Shown one piece after another: positions 7,557 through 13,925 of a stretch of 13,925 bases of DNA. Source of the stretch: Lachnospiraceae bacterium (lineage in GTDB: Bacteria > Bacillota > Clostridia > Lachnospirales > Lachnospiraceae). The notes beneath the pieces were generated by a model that saw only the letters and a list, made by a program, of their open reading frames with translations, was not told the DNA's origin and did not search any database. The position numbers and the translations under genes are program-made. Positions within the stretch are counted from its first letter, which is position 1, and each line of letters begins with the position of its first letter. The DNA lies in the NCBI GenBank assembly GCA_019421365.1, contig JAHZFJ010000052.1:1-13925 (forward strand). The letters are read 5' to 3'.

Positions 7557-8921
7557 ATGAAGAAAGTTATATCAATTATGCTAGTGCTAGTACTTACATT
7601 ATCGTTAGCAGCATGTGGTAAGAAAGAAAACAATGTAAAGAACACAACTACTCCAAGTGATTCACAGGAGACAACAGAGACGACAGATAAGACAGAAACA
7701 ACTACACCAGAGGAACCAAAAAAACCAGTATCAATTAACGTTACTACAACTTTTGCGGGTAATGATGGTAATGCTCAAAACTTTCAAGATGCAGTAAAAG
7801 CTTGGGAACAAGCAACTGGAAACAAAGTTAATGATTCATCAGCAACATCAGATGAAACATTCAAAGCTCGTGTTCTAGCAGACTTCGAAGCTGGAGCAGA
7901 ACCAGATGTATTATTCTTCTTCAATGGTGTAGATTCAAATACTCTTATTGAAGGAAACAAAGTAGTATCAATCGATGAAATTAGAGCAGAATACCCAGAT
8001 TATGCAAGCAATATGAAAGATGCTATGATGGGAGCATCTCCAGTAGATGGAAAGAATTATTCAGTCCCTGTAAATGGATATTGGGAAGGATTGTTCGTTA
8101 ATAAAACAGTAATTGAAGCAGCAGGAGTTAAGATACCAGATGCAACAACTACTTGGGATGAATTCTTAGAAATTTGCCAGAAAATTAAAGATGCAGGATT
8201 TACACCTATTGCAGCTTCACTAGCAACAGTACCTCATTATTGGTTTGAGTACAGTATCTATAATTTCTCAGAGCCAAATAAACACAATGTATTAGCTAAT
8301 GAAGTTTCAGATAAGCAAGGCGAAGCTTGGTTTAACGGACTCAGTGATATTAAGGCATTATATGAAAAAGGATATTTCCCAGATAATACACTTACTGGAA
8401 CTGATGATGATACCGTACAAGCATTTATAGAAGGAAAATCAGCATTCTTAATTGATGGTTCATGGAAAGTTGGTGGTATCGAAGGATTAACTGATAAGGT
8501 TGATGACTTCACAGTTACATATATTCCAGGAAAGAATACTCGTAAGAGTACAGATATTATTGGTGGATTATCTTCAGGTTATTATATTACTCGTAAAGCT
8601 TGGGAGGATCCTGATAAGAGAGCTGCTGCTGTAGACTTTATCACTCATATGACTACAGATGAATTGGTATCTAAGTTTGCTCAATATACAGCAACTGCAT
8701 TAAAGAATGGTGTTAATGTAGATGAAAGTCAATTATCTTCGTTAGCACAAGACGGTATAAAGATGGCAGCTGGTGCTACATCTATGACTGGTGCTTTACA
8801 AGATCTTATCCCTACAGAATGTAGAGTTCCTGTATTTGATGGAATGCCTAATCTTGTATCAGGTACAGTAGATATTAAAGACGCTATCCAACAAGTATTA
8901 GATTTATTAGCTGCACGATAA
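7557..8921 (+). CDS. ABC transporter sugar-binding lipoprotein (probable chitobiose/GlcNAc-oligosaccharide)
   Basis: The 454-residue extracellular solute-binding protein is of the SBP_bac_1 (CUT1 sugar) class. A lipoprotein signal peptide (1-19) ends in lipobox LAAC, giving lipidated C20 and anchoring to the outer face of the membrane. A Thr/Glu-rich linker (about 22-58) precedes the binding fold (about 59-454), which has typical segments such as FLIDGSWKVGG (297-307). GGGAGG (7543-7548) lies 8 bases before the ATG. The two permease genes follow, after a hairpin that may reduce their expression relative to this protein. The substrate is inferred from the phosphorylase and nag genes; binding residues cannot be assigned by eye. 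It could also present ligand to the sensor kinase, as the chitin-oligosaccharide binding protein does with ChiS in Vibrio, but that is speculation here. Confidence 0.88.
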   Translation: MKKVISIMLVLVLTLSLAACGKKENNVKNTTTPSDSQETTETTDKTETTTPEEPKKPVSINVTTTFAGNDGNAQNFQDAVKAWEQATGNKVNDSSATSDETFKARVLADFEAGAEPDVLFFFNGVDSNTLIEGNKVVSIDEIRAEYPDYASNMKDAMMGASPVDGKNYSVPVNGYWEGLFVNKTVIEAAGVKIPDATTTWDEFLEICQKIKDAGFTPIAASLATVPHYWFEYSIYNFSEPNKHNVLANEVSDKQGEAWFNGLSDIKALYEKGYFPDNTLTGTDDDTVQAFIEGKSAFLIDGSWKVGGIEGLTDKVDDFTVTYIPGKNTRKSTDIIGGLSSGYYITRKAWEDPDKRAAAVDFITHMTTDELVSKFAQYTATALKNGVNVDESQLSSLAQDGIKMAAGATSMTGALQDLIPTECRVPVFDGMPNLVSGTVDIKDAIQQVLDLLAAR

Positions 8922-8931
8922 TAGTATAATT

Positions 8932-8967
8932 AAAAGGGCTGTTAGCAATCCATGCAATGGCCCTTTT
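8932..8967 (+). terminator. Intercistronic hairpin, probable attenuator between binding protein and permeases
   Basis: AAAAGGGC (8932-8939) pairs perfectly with GCCCTTTT (8960-8967). The stem continues through wobble and TT/AA pairs, and an inner GCA/TGC pairing (8945-8947 with 8953-8955) closes the loop. The U-run is inside the 3' arm and little T-tract follows, so termination is probably partial. Such hairpins after the binding-protein gene commonly cause the excess of binding protein over permease. Confidence 0.65.
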
Positions 8968-8987
8968 CATAACAAGAAGGTGAGACT

Positions 8988-9875
8988 ATGAATTCAAACA
9001 TATATAAAAAGAAAACACCTATTTTTGTATTCTTAATACCAGCATTCATCTTTATGGCAATCTTTCTTTATTATCCATTCATTCGAAATATTCTAAACAG
9101 CTTTCAGAGTATTACAGGATTGGGTACTGCAGCAAAAGGTTTTAATGAACCATGGTATGCTAACTATAAAACAATGATAGAAGATCCTAATATGAGGATC
9201 GCAATTAAGAATACAATAATCATGATCCTAGTGACATTAGTTGGTCAGGTAGGGATGGCCTTATTATTAGCATTACTTGTTGATAATATAGGAAGAGGAA
9301 AGAAGTTTTTTCAAACAGTATATTTTCTGCCAATTGTAATATCAGCAACTGCATTAGGTCTATTGTTTAACTTAATATTTCTTTATGACAAAGGAATGTT
9401 AAATCAGATATTAGAAATGCTAGGTGTTTCAGGATTAATTGACTGGAAAGATTCAAAACATGCAATGCTAACATTAGTTATTCCAGTAATATGGCAATAC
9501 ATCGGTTTCTATTTTGTAATATTAATTACAGGATTGAATTCGATTTCAGAAGAATTATATGAAGCAGCAGTTGTGGATGGTGCTACGAAAATTCAACAAG
9601 TATTTTACATCTCTATACCACTTCTTCGTAATGTAGTTTGTACATGTATTATATTAGCAGTTACAGGTGCATTGAAAGTATTTGACTTACCGTGGATCAT
9701 GTTCCCGAAAGGAATGCCAGTTAATTCAACTTGGTTAACAGGTACTTATATGTATTATCAAACATTTAATACCAGCAACGTGGATTATGGATCAGCCATA
9801 GCGGTTGTTATTGTAGTTCTTGGAATTATTCTTTCCAAGGTAGCCAACAAAGTATTCAAAGAAAAAGACTATTAA
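8988..9875 (+). CDS. ABC transporter permease, MalF/UgpA type
   Basis: This 295-residue integral membrane protein belongs to the CUT1 sugar-importer permeases (BPD_transp_1 fold). About six hydrophobic helices are visible, near residues 11-30, 72-98, 108-131, 159-181, 214-230 and 267-284. The cytoplasmic EAA loop reads EAAVVDGATKIQQVFYISIP (192-211), close to consensus with the invariant glycine at 198, and would contact the ATPase. The start is supported by AAGGTGA (8977-8983), 4 bases before the ATG. It should form a heterodimeric channel with the permease encoded 15 bases downstream. No ATPase gene is nearby; Gram-positive CUT1 importers often share one MsmK/MsmX-type ATPase encoded elsewhere. 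Confidence 0.92.
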   Translation: MNSNIYKKKTPIFVFLIPAFIFMAIFLYYPFIRNILNSFQSITGLGTAAKGFNEPWYANYKTMIEDPNMRIAIKNTIIMILVTLVGQVGMALLLALLVDNIGRGKKFFQTVYFLPIVISATALGLLFNLIFLYDKGMLNQILEMLGVSGLIDWKDSKHAMLTLVIPVIWQYIGFYFVILITGLNSISEELYEAAVVDGATKIQQVFYISIPLLRNVVCTCIILAVTGALKVFDLPWIMFPKGMPVNSTWLTGTYMYYQTFNTSNVDYGSAIAVVIVVLGIILSKVANKVFKEKDY

Positions 9876-9890
9876 ACAGGGGGGAACGAT

Positions 9891-10760
9891 ATGAGTAAGA
9901 ATGGTAAGCGGAAGAAGCCCTCAATCGGAAAAATGATTGCATATGTATTCTTGAGCTTATGGGCAGTAACTACGTTATATCCACTTGTATGGGTAGTTAT
10001 TAATGCATTTAAGGATCGCAGGTTAATTCTAACAGATTCCTTCAGTATTCCTGTAGGAGCACAAGCAACATTAGATAATTTTAGATTAGCTTTCAACAAG
10101 TTAAATATATTAGGTGCGTATAAGAATAGTTTGGTGATATCTTGTACGGTAATGTTTGTAGTAATGTTACTTGCGGGGGTTGCGGCCTTTGCGCTAGTAA
10201 GGTATCATTTTAAAGGAAAGCAATTCCTAAATAGCTTAGTAATTGCAGGTATGATGTTCCCAGCGTTCTCAACAATCATTCCAGTATTTCGTATGATGAA
10301 TTCATGGGGAATTGTTAATACAGAAAGTACAGCTTTGTCGTTATTAGCGACCGCATTACCCCAGATTGCAGGCAATATGTCATTCGCAATCGTAGTACTG
10401 ATGGGGTATATAAAGAGCCTTCCTATTGACTTAGAAGAAGCAGCGTACATAGAGGGATGTAATGTATATCAGATATATTTTAAAGTGGTTATGCCTTTGA
10501 CGAAGCCTTCATTTGCAACAGTAGCAATATTCACGTTCCTATGGAGTTATAATGATTTATTTACACAGATGTTCACTTTGCGATTGAAAAATCAATGGGC
10601 AATTACTAGATTATTGGGTGAGTTAACTTCCATGGAAGGTACAAATTATGGATTGATGGCGGCAGCTGTTACCTTAGTAGTAATACCTGTTTTGATTATT
10701 TATCTATGTTTACAAAAATATATTGTAAAAGGTTTGACGGCAGGTGCATTAAAGGGATAA
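9891..10760 (+). CDS. ABC transporter permease, MalG/UgpE type
   Basis: The 289-residue partner of the preceding permease has about six transmembrane helices (near 16-38, 80-103, 113-134, 146-170, 205-221 and 254-274). The EAA loop EEAAYIEGCNVYQIYFKVVMP (182-202) has E188 and C190 where D and A are common, but keeps G189. The C-terminal YIVKGLTAGALKG (277-289) is the hallmark end of MalG-family subunits. A GGGGGG run (9879-9884) lies 6 bases before the ATG; the gap from the previous stop is only 15 bases, indicating cotranscription. Together with the lipoprotein it would complete the importer apart from the ATPase. Confidence 0.92.
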   Translation: MSKNGKRKKPSIGKMIAYVFLSLWAVTTLYPLVWVVINAFKDRRLILTDSFSIPVGAQATLDNFRLAFNKLNILGAYKNSLVISCTVMFVVMLLAGVAAFALVRYHFKGKQFLNSLVIAGMMFPAFSTIIPVFRMMNSWGIVNTESTALSLLATALPQIAGNMSFAIVVLMGYIKSLPIDLEEAAYIEGCNVYQIYFKVVMPLTKPSFATVAIFTFLWSYNDLFTQMFTLRLKNQWAITRLLGELTSMEGTNYGLMAAAVTLVVIPVLIIYLCLQKYIVKGLTAGALKG

Positions 10761-10797
10761 AATGGAGATAGAAATGTTACTTAGTGGGGGCGATTCT

Positions 10798-11577
10798 ATG
10801 TATAAGGTTATGATAATCGATGATGAACCCATTATAGTAGAAGGACTGCAGAAGATAGTTCCATGGGAGAAGTGGAATTGTAATGTAGATGCAGTTGCCT
10901 ATAATGGAGTAGATGGATTGGAACTAATTAACGGAGTAAGACCTGACATTATTATCTCAGATATTAGCATGCCACAAATGGATGGGCTAAGTATGATAGC
11001 AAGTGTGAAATCACAATTTCCTGGATTAGAAATTATTATACTTACGGGGTATCGGAATTTTGATTATGCTAGGCAGGCAATTAACCTAGGTGTAACAAGA
11101 TTCTTATTGAAGCCCTCCAAGATGGATGAAATTGAAGAGGCACTATCATTTATAACAGATCAGTTGAATGTAAAGAATAACCGGTTTAGTAATTTACCTG
11201 ATGAAGAAAAAGAAGAAAAAGAAGAACATATCGATGAAAACCCAGCAGGGAAGTTTATTGTTAAGAATGCAGTTCAGTATATTGAAGATCATTATCAAGA
11301 AAAACTGAAATTAAGCGATGTAGCAGATCAGGTTTATGTTAGCCAATGGCATCTTAGTAAGTTATTAAACAGACATATGGAACAGAATTTTTCAGAGATA
11401 TTAAACAATGTACGAATTGAAAAAGCTAGAGTGTTATTAAAAGACCCTTCGCTTCGTATCGGCGATATAGCTGAACAAGTTGGTTTTTTAGATATTGCAC
11501 ATTTTTCAAGAGTATTCAAAAAGCAGGTAGGTAAATCAGCCAATGATTATAGGAATACCGTATTATGTAGTAAATGA
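10798..11577 (+). CDS. YesN-type response regulator with AraC DNA-binding domain
   Basis: The 259-residue regulator has an N-terminal receiver domain (about 1-120) with acidic pair D8-D9, phospho-acceptor D55 (SDISMPQMDG, 54-63), T83 and K105. An acidic linker rich in Glu/Lys (about 134-147) leads to a C-terminal AraC-type double helix-turn-helix (about 155-255), including DVADQVYVSQWHLSKLL (174-190) and the second helix block IGDIAEQVGFLDIAHFSRVF (221-240). It is a compact form compared with the ~500-residue YesN proteins. The start was set at 10798 because family members begin MYKVMIIDDE; GTGGGGG (10784-10790) lies 7 bases upstream. In-frame ATGs at 10762 and 10774 also have purine-rich sites and would add 12 or 8 residues. 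It follows permease 2 closely and is the likely partner of the kinase at 5640-7412, presumably activating this locus. Confidence 0.92.
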   Translation: MYKVMIIDDEPIIVEGLQKIVPWEKWNCNVDAVAYNGVDGLELINGVRPDIIISDISMPQMDGLSMIASVKSQFPGLEIIILTGYRNFDYARQAINLGVTRFLLKPSKMDEIEEALSFITDQLNVKNNRFSNLPDEEKEEKEEHIDENPAGKFIVKNAVQYIEDHYQEKLKLSDVADQVYVSQWHLSKLLNRHMEQNFSEILNNVRIEKARVLLKDPSLRIGDIAEQVGFLDIAHFSRVFKKQVGKSANDYRNTVLCSK

Positions 11578-11605
11578 TGGAGAAAATGAGAAAACTAATT
11601 TATAT

Positions 11606-11652
11606 AGAAGGAAGTCACACGATGAAGATTTCGTGCGACTTCCTTCTTTTAG
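11606..11652 (+). terminator. Strong intrinsic terminator at the convergent junction
   Basis: AGAAGGAAGTC (11606-11616) pairs with GACTTCCTTCT (11637-11647). After an A/C mismatch, CACG (11618-11621) pairs with CGTG (11632-11635), leaving a 10-base loop. TTTT follows. It ends the + strand sugar locus 29 bases after the regulator stop. The - strand nagA transcript meets the same hairpin 44 bases after its stop, so it may act in both directions, although the tail on that side is less T-rich. Confidence 0.9.
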
Positions 11653-11695
11653 TTTATTGAATAGAATTTTATTAATAGGTGAAGAGGGCAGAATT

Positions 11696-12853
11696 TTATC
11701 TATATACTTTTCCATCTTTTATAATATGGCGAATCTGTAGATCTTTTGTTATAACTAGCAAGTTTGCTTTTTTATTTGGTGTTATACTACCATAGGTATC
11801 ATATAGGCCAAGTGCTTTGATTGGATTTTCACATGCGGCTTTAATTGCGCTTTCTATTGGAATTCCCATCTGGATTGCTCTACACATACAATCATATAAG
11901 TTAGTAGTACTACCAGCTATCGTTTGGTCCTCAAGTTCGGCGACAGAATCTTTCACATATACATCTTGCCCGCCTAAGGAGTACTTACCATCAGGCATTC
12001 CGGTAGCACACATACTATCACTAACAAGGATAACACGGTCATCACCAAACAATTGAAATGTTAAGCGAACCACACTAGGGTGAATATGATTACCATCTGC
12101 AATTAATTCAACAATACTATGTGGACTATCAAAAGCAGCTCCAATTACACCAGGGGAGCGATGATGCAAACTAGGCATAGCATTGAATAGATGAGTAACT
12201 TGCCTTGCACCAACATTGAATCCCTGCATACAAGTATCGTAATCACTAACTGTATGTGCAATTGTAAAAGTAACCTCATTATGATATCGTTCAATTAACT
12301 CTAGAGCATTGCTTTCTTCCGGGGCGATCGCTACAAACTTTATCAGTCCGTGGGCAGCAGTGGTTAATTTCTCATATAAAGAAACATTTGGCGCTACCAT
12401 ATGAGTACTATCTTGAGCTCCCTTTTTTAATTTTGAAAGGAAAGGACCTTCAAGATATATGCCCAAAACGTCTGCATGATTTGGGTCAGAATGTGTTGCT
12501 TTATAGTTATGTATTGTAGATAGAATTGATAGTAATTCTTCCTCGGGTAATGTCATTGTTGTCGGACAAATGGTAGTGATGCCGTGGGACAATTCATAAG
12601 AAGCAATCTCGTCTATAGCATCAATAGCAGAATCGCATGCATCAAATCCAACACAACCATGAAAATGTAAATCGGTTAGTCCGGGTATTACGTAGCAGTC
12701 TGTTGCATCAATTACTTGATGGTTAGTCGAATCATAACTCTGTGTTCCATCTTCGCCCATTGACAGCTGTTGTATTGTATCATTCTCTGTTATGATATCT
12801 AAGGGAACAAAAGAATTCTGATCCGAATAGATCATTCCATTCTTAATAATCAA
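11696..12853 (-). CDS. nagA: N-acetylglucosamine-6-phosphate deacetylase
   Basis: The 385-residue cytoplasmic amidohydrolase converts GlcNAc-6-P + water to glucosamine-6-P + acetate. Visible metal and catalytic residues: the HxH pair H63/H65 in PGLTDLHFHG (57-66), E135 in YLEGPF (133-138), H200 in TIAHT (197-201), H221 in THLFNAM (220-226) and catalytic D279 in LVSDSM (276-281). Length fits the family (about 380-395). It is the second gene of an operon with nagB. Its start is TTG (12853-12851), overlapping the nagB stop as TTGA, with GAGGG 7 bases upstream; the opening MIIKNG is typical, so TTG is preferred over the ATG six codons later. The overlap suggests translational coupling. Function is secure; its flux here would come from both the phosphorylase-mutase route and any GlcNAc kinase. 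Confidence 0.95.
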   Translation of the reverse strand: MIIKNGMIYSDQNSFVPLDIITENDTIQQLSMGEDGTQSYDSTNHQVIDATDCYVIPGLTDLHFHGCVGFDACDSAIDAIDEIASYELSHGITTICPTTMTLPEEELLSILSTIHNYKATHSDPNHADVLGIYLEGPFLSKLKKGAQDSTHMVAPNVSLYEKLTTAAHGLIKFVAIAPEESNALELIERYHNEVTFTIAHTVSDYDTCMQGFNVGARQVTHLFNAMPSLHHRSPGVIGAAFDSPHSIVELIADGNHIHPSVVRLTFQLFGDDRVILVSDSMCATGMPDGKYSLGGQDVYVKDSVAELEDQTIAGSTTNLYDCMCRAIQMGIPIESAIKAACENPIKALGLYDTYGSITPNKKANLLVITKDLQIRHIIKDGKVYR

Positions 12854-13587
12854 ATAGAATCCCTCACTTTCTGAAAGGCATCCTTATCACCAATTATAGT
12901 AGTGTCGGGATGTAATTGAAGTATAGAAGCAGGTACCTTTGGAGTTACTGGACCAAAGAATGCTTCTTTTACTATATCGGCTTTATTTGCACCTGAAACA
13001 ACAACAAGAATTTTCTTTGCTTGCATAATTGACTTTATACCCATTGTATAAGCTTGCTTTGGTACATCATCAAAAGATTGAAAGAATCTAGCATTTGCTT
13101 GTATCGTACTTTCAGCTAGATCAACACAGTGAGTTTCTTTCTCAAAAGCACCTCCAGGTTCATTAAAACCAATATGTCCATTAAGTCCAATACCTAGTAA
13201 TTGCAAGTCGATGCCATGAGCAGATTGTATAATGGAATTATAGTCACTACAAGCTTTTGCTTCATTAAGTTCGAGACCGTTAGGAACATAAGTCTTACCC
13301 TTAGGAATGTTAATATGATTAAAAAAGTTCTCATTCATAAAGTAACGATAGCTTTGGTTGTTATCAGGAGACAGTGCTTTGTACTCATCTAAATTAATAG
13401 TAGTAACTTGGGAAAAATCTAAATCGCCCTTTTCGTACCAACGGATAAGTTGCTTATATATACCAAGGGGAGTGGATCCAGTTGCTAATCCTAGGACACA
13501 AGATGGTTTCATAATGACTTGCGCGGAGATAATATTAGCAGCTACTCTACTCATATGGTAATAATCTTCTGTACTTATAAACTTCAT
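12850..13587 (-). CDS. nagB: Glucosamine-6-phosphate deaminase
   Basis: The 245-residue enzyme converts glucosamine-6-P to fructose-6-P and ammonia, delivering amino-sugar carbon to glycolysis. Visible family features: the phosphate-binding region LGLATGSTPLG (32-42), catalytic D67 in INLDEY (64-69) and the active-site block GIGLNGHIGFNEPGG (132-146) with H138 and E143. N136 stands where E. coli has D141, as in Bacillus NagB, and the short length also matches the Bacillus type rather than the longer allosteric E. coli enzyme. The open frame extends 54 codons further upstream, but the start at 13587 is chosen because MKFISTEDYY is the typical NagB opening and GGAGGTG (13600-13594) sits 6 bases before it. 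It is the first gene of the nagB-nagA operon, divergent from the predicted promoters at the right edge. Confidence 0.95.
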   Translation of the reverse strand: MKFISTEDYYHMSRVAANIISAQVIMKPSCVLGLATGSTPLGIYKQLIRWYEKGDLDFSQVTTINLDEYKALSPDNNQSYRYFMNENFFNHINIPKGKTYVPNGLELNEAKACSDYNSIIQSAHGIDLQLLGIGLNGHIGFNEPGGAFEKETHCVDLAESTIQANARFFQSFDDVPKQAYTMGIKSIMQAKKILVVVSGANKADIVKEAFFGPVTPKVPASILQLHPDTTIIGDKDAFQKVRDSI

Positions 13588-13719
13588 AACGTACACCTCC
13601 AATATTATATTGTATTTTTGTGACGGAACAGGATACGTTGCTATAGTAAAGATAATCCTGTATGGTTTCATGGTAGCACAATAGATATATATTGCAATGG
13701 GACTAAGTAAAGTAGACAA
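13588..13719 (-). promoter_or_regulatory. nagB upstream region with candidate operator and promoter
   Basis: No gene is seen between nagB and the right edge (338 bases). On the - strand the best promoter guess is TTTACT (13711-13706), a 16-base spacer and TATATC (13689-13684); the TATAAT at 13609-13604 is too close to the Shine-Dalgarno to serve. Between promoter and start lies an inverted repeat, ACAGGAT (13628-13634) and ATCCTGT (13655-13661), 20 bases apart, around a CTATAG centre. It could be a repressor site controlling nagBA. It does not match the NagR operator. Confidence 0.35.
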
Positions 13720-13762
13720 TATATAAAAAGAAATCACATAGGAATGCAAATCATATATATTC

Positions 13763-13826
13763 CAAAAAAATGGTATTAAAAAACTTTAAAAAAGACCTTT
13801 ACAAATGAGTTCAACTCTGATATACT
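13763..13826 (+). promoter_or_regulatory. Strong outward promoter, probably of an rRNA or other stable-RNA operon
   Basis: TTTACA (13798-13803), a 17-base spacer and the extended -10 TGATATACT (13818-13826) form a near-consensus sigma-A promoter. A-tracts upstream (about 13763-13792) resemble an UP element. The spacer contains the palindrome GAGTTCAACTC (13807-13817). The following ~95 bases contain no evident Shine-Dalgarno plus ORF, and a second -35 follows, the arrangement of tandem rrn promoters. The driven gene lies outside the window. Confidence 0.6.
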
Positions 13827-13918
13827 AGCCCAAGTCAGTTAATGAGTTGTATGAAATGAATAAAAAATTACGAAAAAAGTAAGAATTCAAACAACTCAAA
13901 AAATAATGAAAATTATTG

Positions 13919-13925
13919 TTGACAA
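13919..13925 (+). promoter_or_regulatory. Consensus -35 element of a second outward promoter, cut by the edge
   Basis: TTGACA at 13919-13924 is a perfect sigma-A -35, preceded by an A/T-rich stretch. Its -10 would lie beyond the window. Placed ~95 bases after the first promoter's -10, it fits a P1/P2 pair as found before rRNA operons. Confidence 0.45.

Noticed and set aside
11543..11740. 65-residue + strand open frame over the end of the regulator gene and the convergent junction
   Set aside because: It overlaps the regulator gene, spans the terminator hairpin and the end of nagA, and has no recognisable protein features.
13588..13749. 54-codon N-terminal extension of nagB with a hydrophobic stretch
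   Set aside because: Typical NagB proteins begin at MKFISTEDYY; a good Shine-Dalgarno (13600-13594) precedes that ATG, and the extension covers AT-rich intergenic DNA with the inverted repeat.
1..13925. CRISPR arrays, insertion sequences, phage genes, tRNA genes
   Set aside because: No regularly spaced repeats, transposase or integrase motifs, terminal inverted repeats or tRNA cloverleaf sequences were seen on either strand.

Overview
The window is AT-rich, Gram-positive DNA. Strong purine-rich Shine-Dalgarno sites, YesM/YesN-type two-component proteins, a short NagB of the Bacillus type and an ABC importer without its own ATPase suggest an anaerobic Clostridia species. The GH94/ABC/YesMN style resembles Lachnospiraceae such as Lachnoclostridium; this is inference from gene style, not a species identification.

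Layout, left to right. The first ~42 bases are the 3' end of a 23S rRNA gene, followed by an intrinsic terminator with no room for a 5S gene. A monocistronic HD-GYP cyclic-di-GMP phosphodiesterase gene (291-1361) follows, closed by its own terminator. Then comes a catabolic locus on the + strand: a GH94 phosphorylase (1562-3958, best read as N,N'-diacetylchitobiose phosphorylase), a phosphohexomutase (4021-5466), a membrane sensor histidine kinase (5640-7412), a lipoprotein sugar-binding protein (7557-8921), two ABC permeases (8988-9875, 9891-10760) and an AraC-type response regulator (10798-11577), ending at a strong terminator. On the - strand, convergent with this, is a two-gene nagB-nagA operon (13587 down to 11696). 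The last ~130 bases hold an A-rich element, a near-consensus extended -10 promoter and a second consensus -35 reading out of the right edge. This resembles tandem promoters of a stable-RNA (probably rrn) operon, so the locus may lie between two rRNA operons.

How the genes fit together (inference from families and context): the binding protein and two permeases import a GlcNAc disaccharide, using an ATPase encoded elsewhere. The GH94 enzyme splits it with phosphate into GlcNAc-1-phosphate and GlcNAc. The mutase converts GlcNAc-1-P to GlcNAc-6-P. NagA deacetylates it to glucosamine-6-P, and NagB deaminates that to fructose-6-P plus ammonia. The kinase/regulator pair probably senses the substrate outside the cell and activates the locus. 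This is a phosphorolytic chitobiose pathway that saves one ATP per disaccharide relative to hydrolysis. Its gene set parallels the Vibrio chitobiose operon but uses Gram-positive transport and regulation parts. A GlcNAc kinase, an ABC ATPase and chitinases are not in the window.
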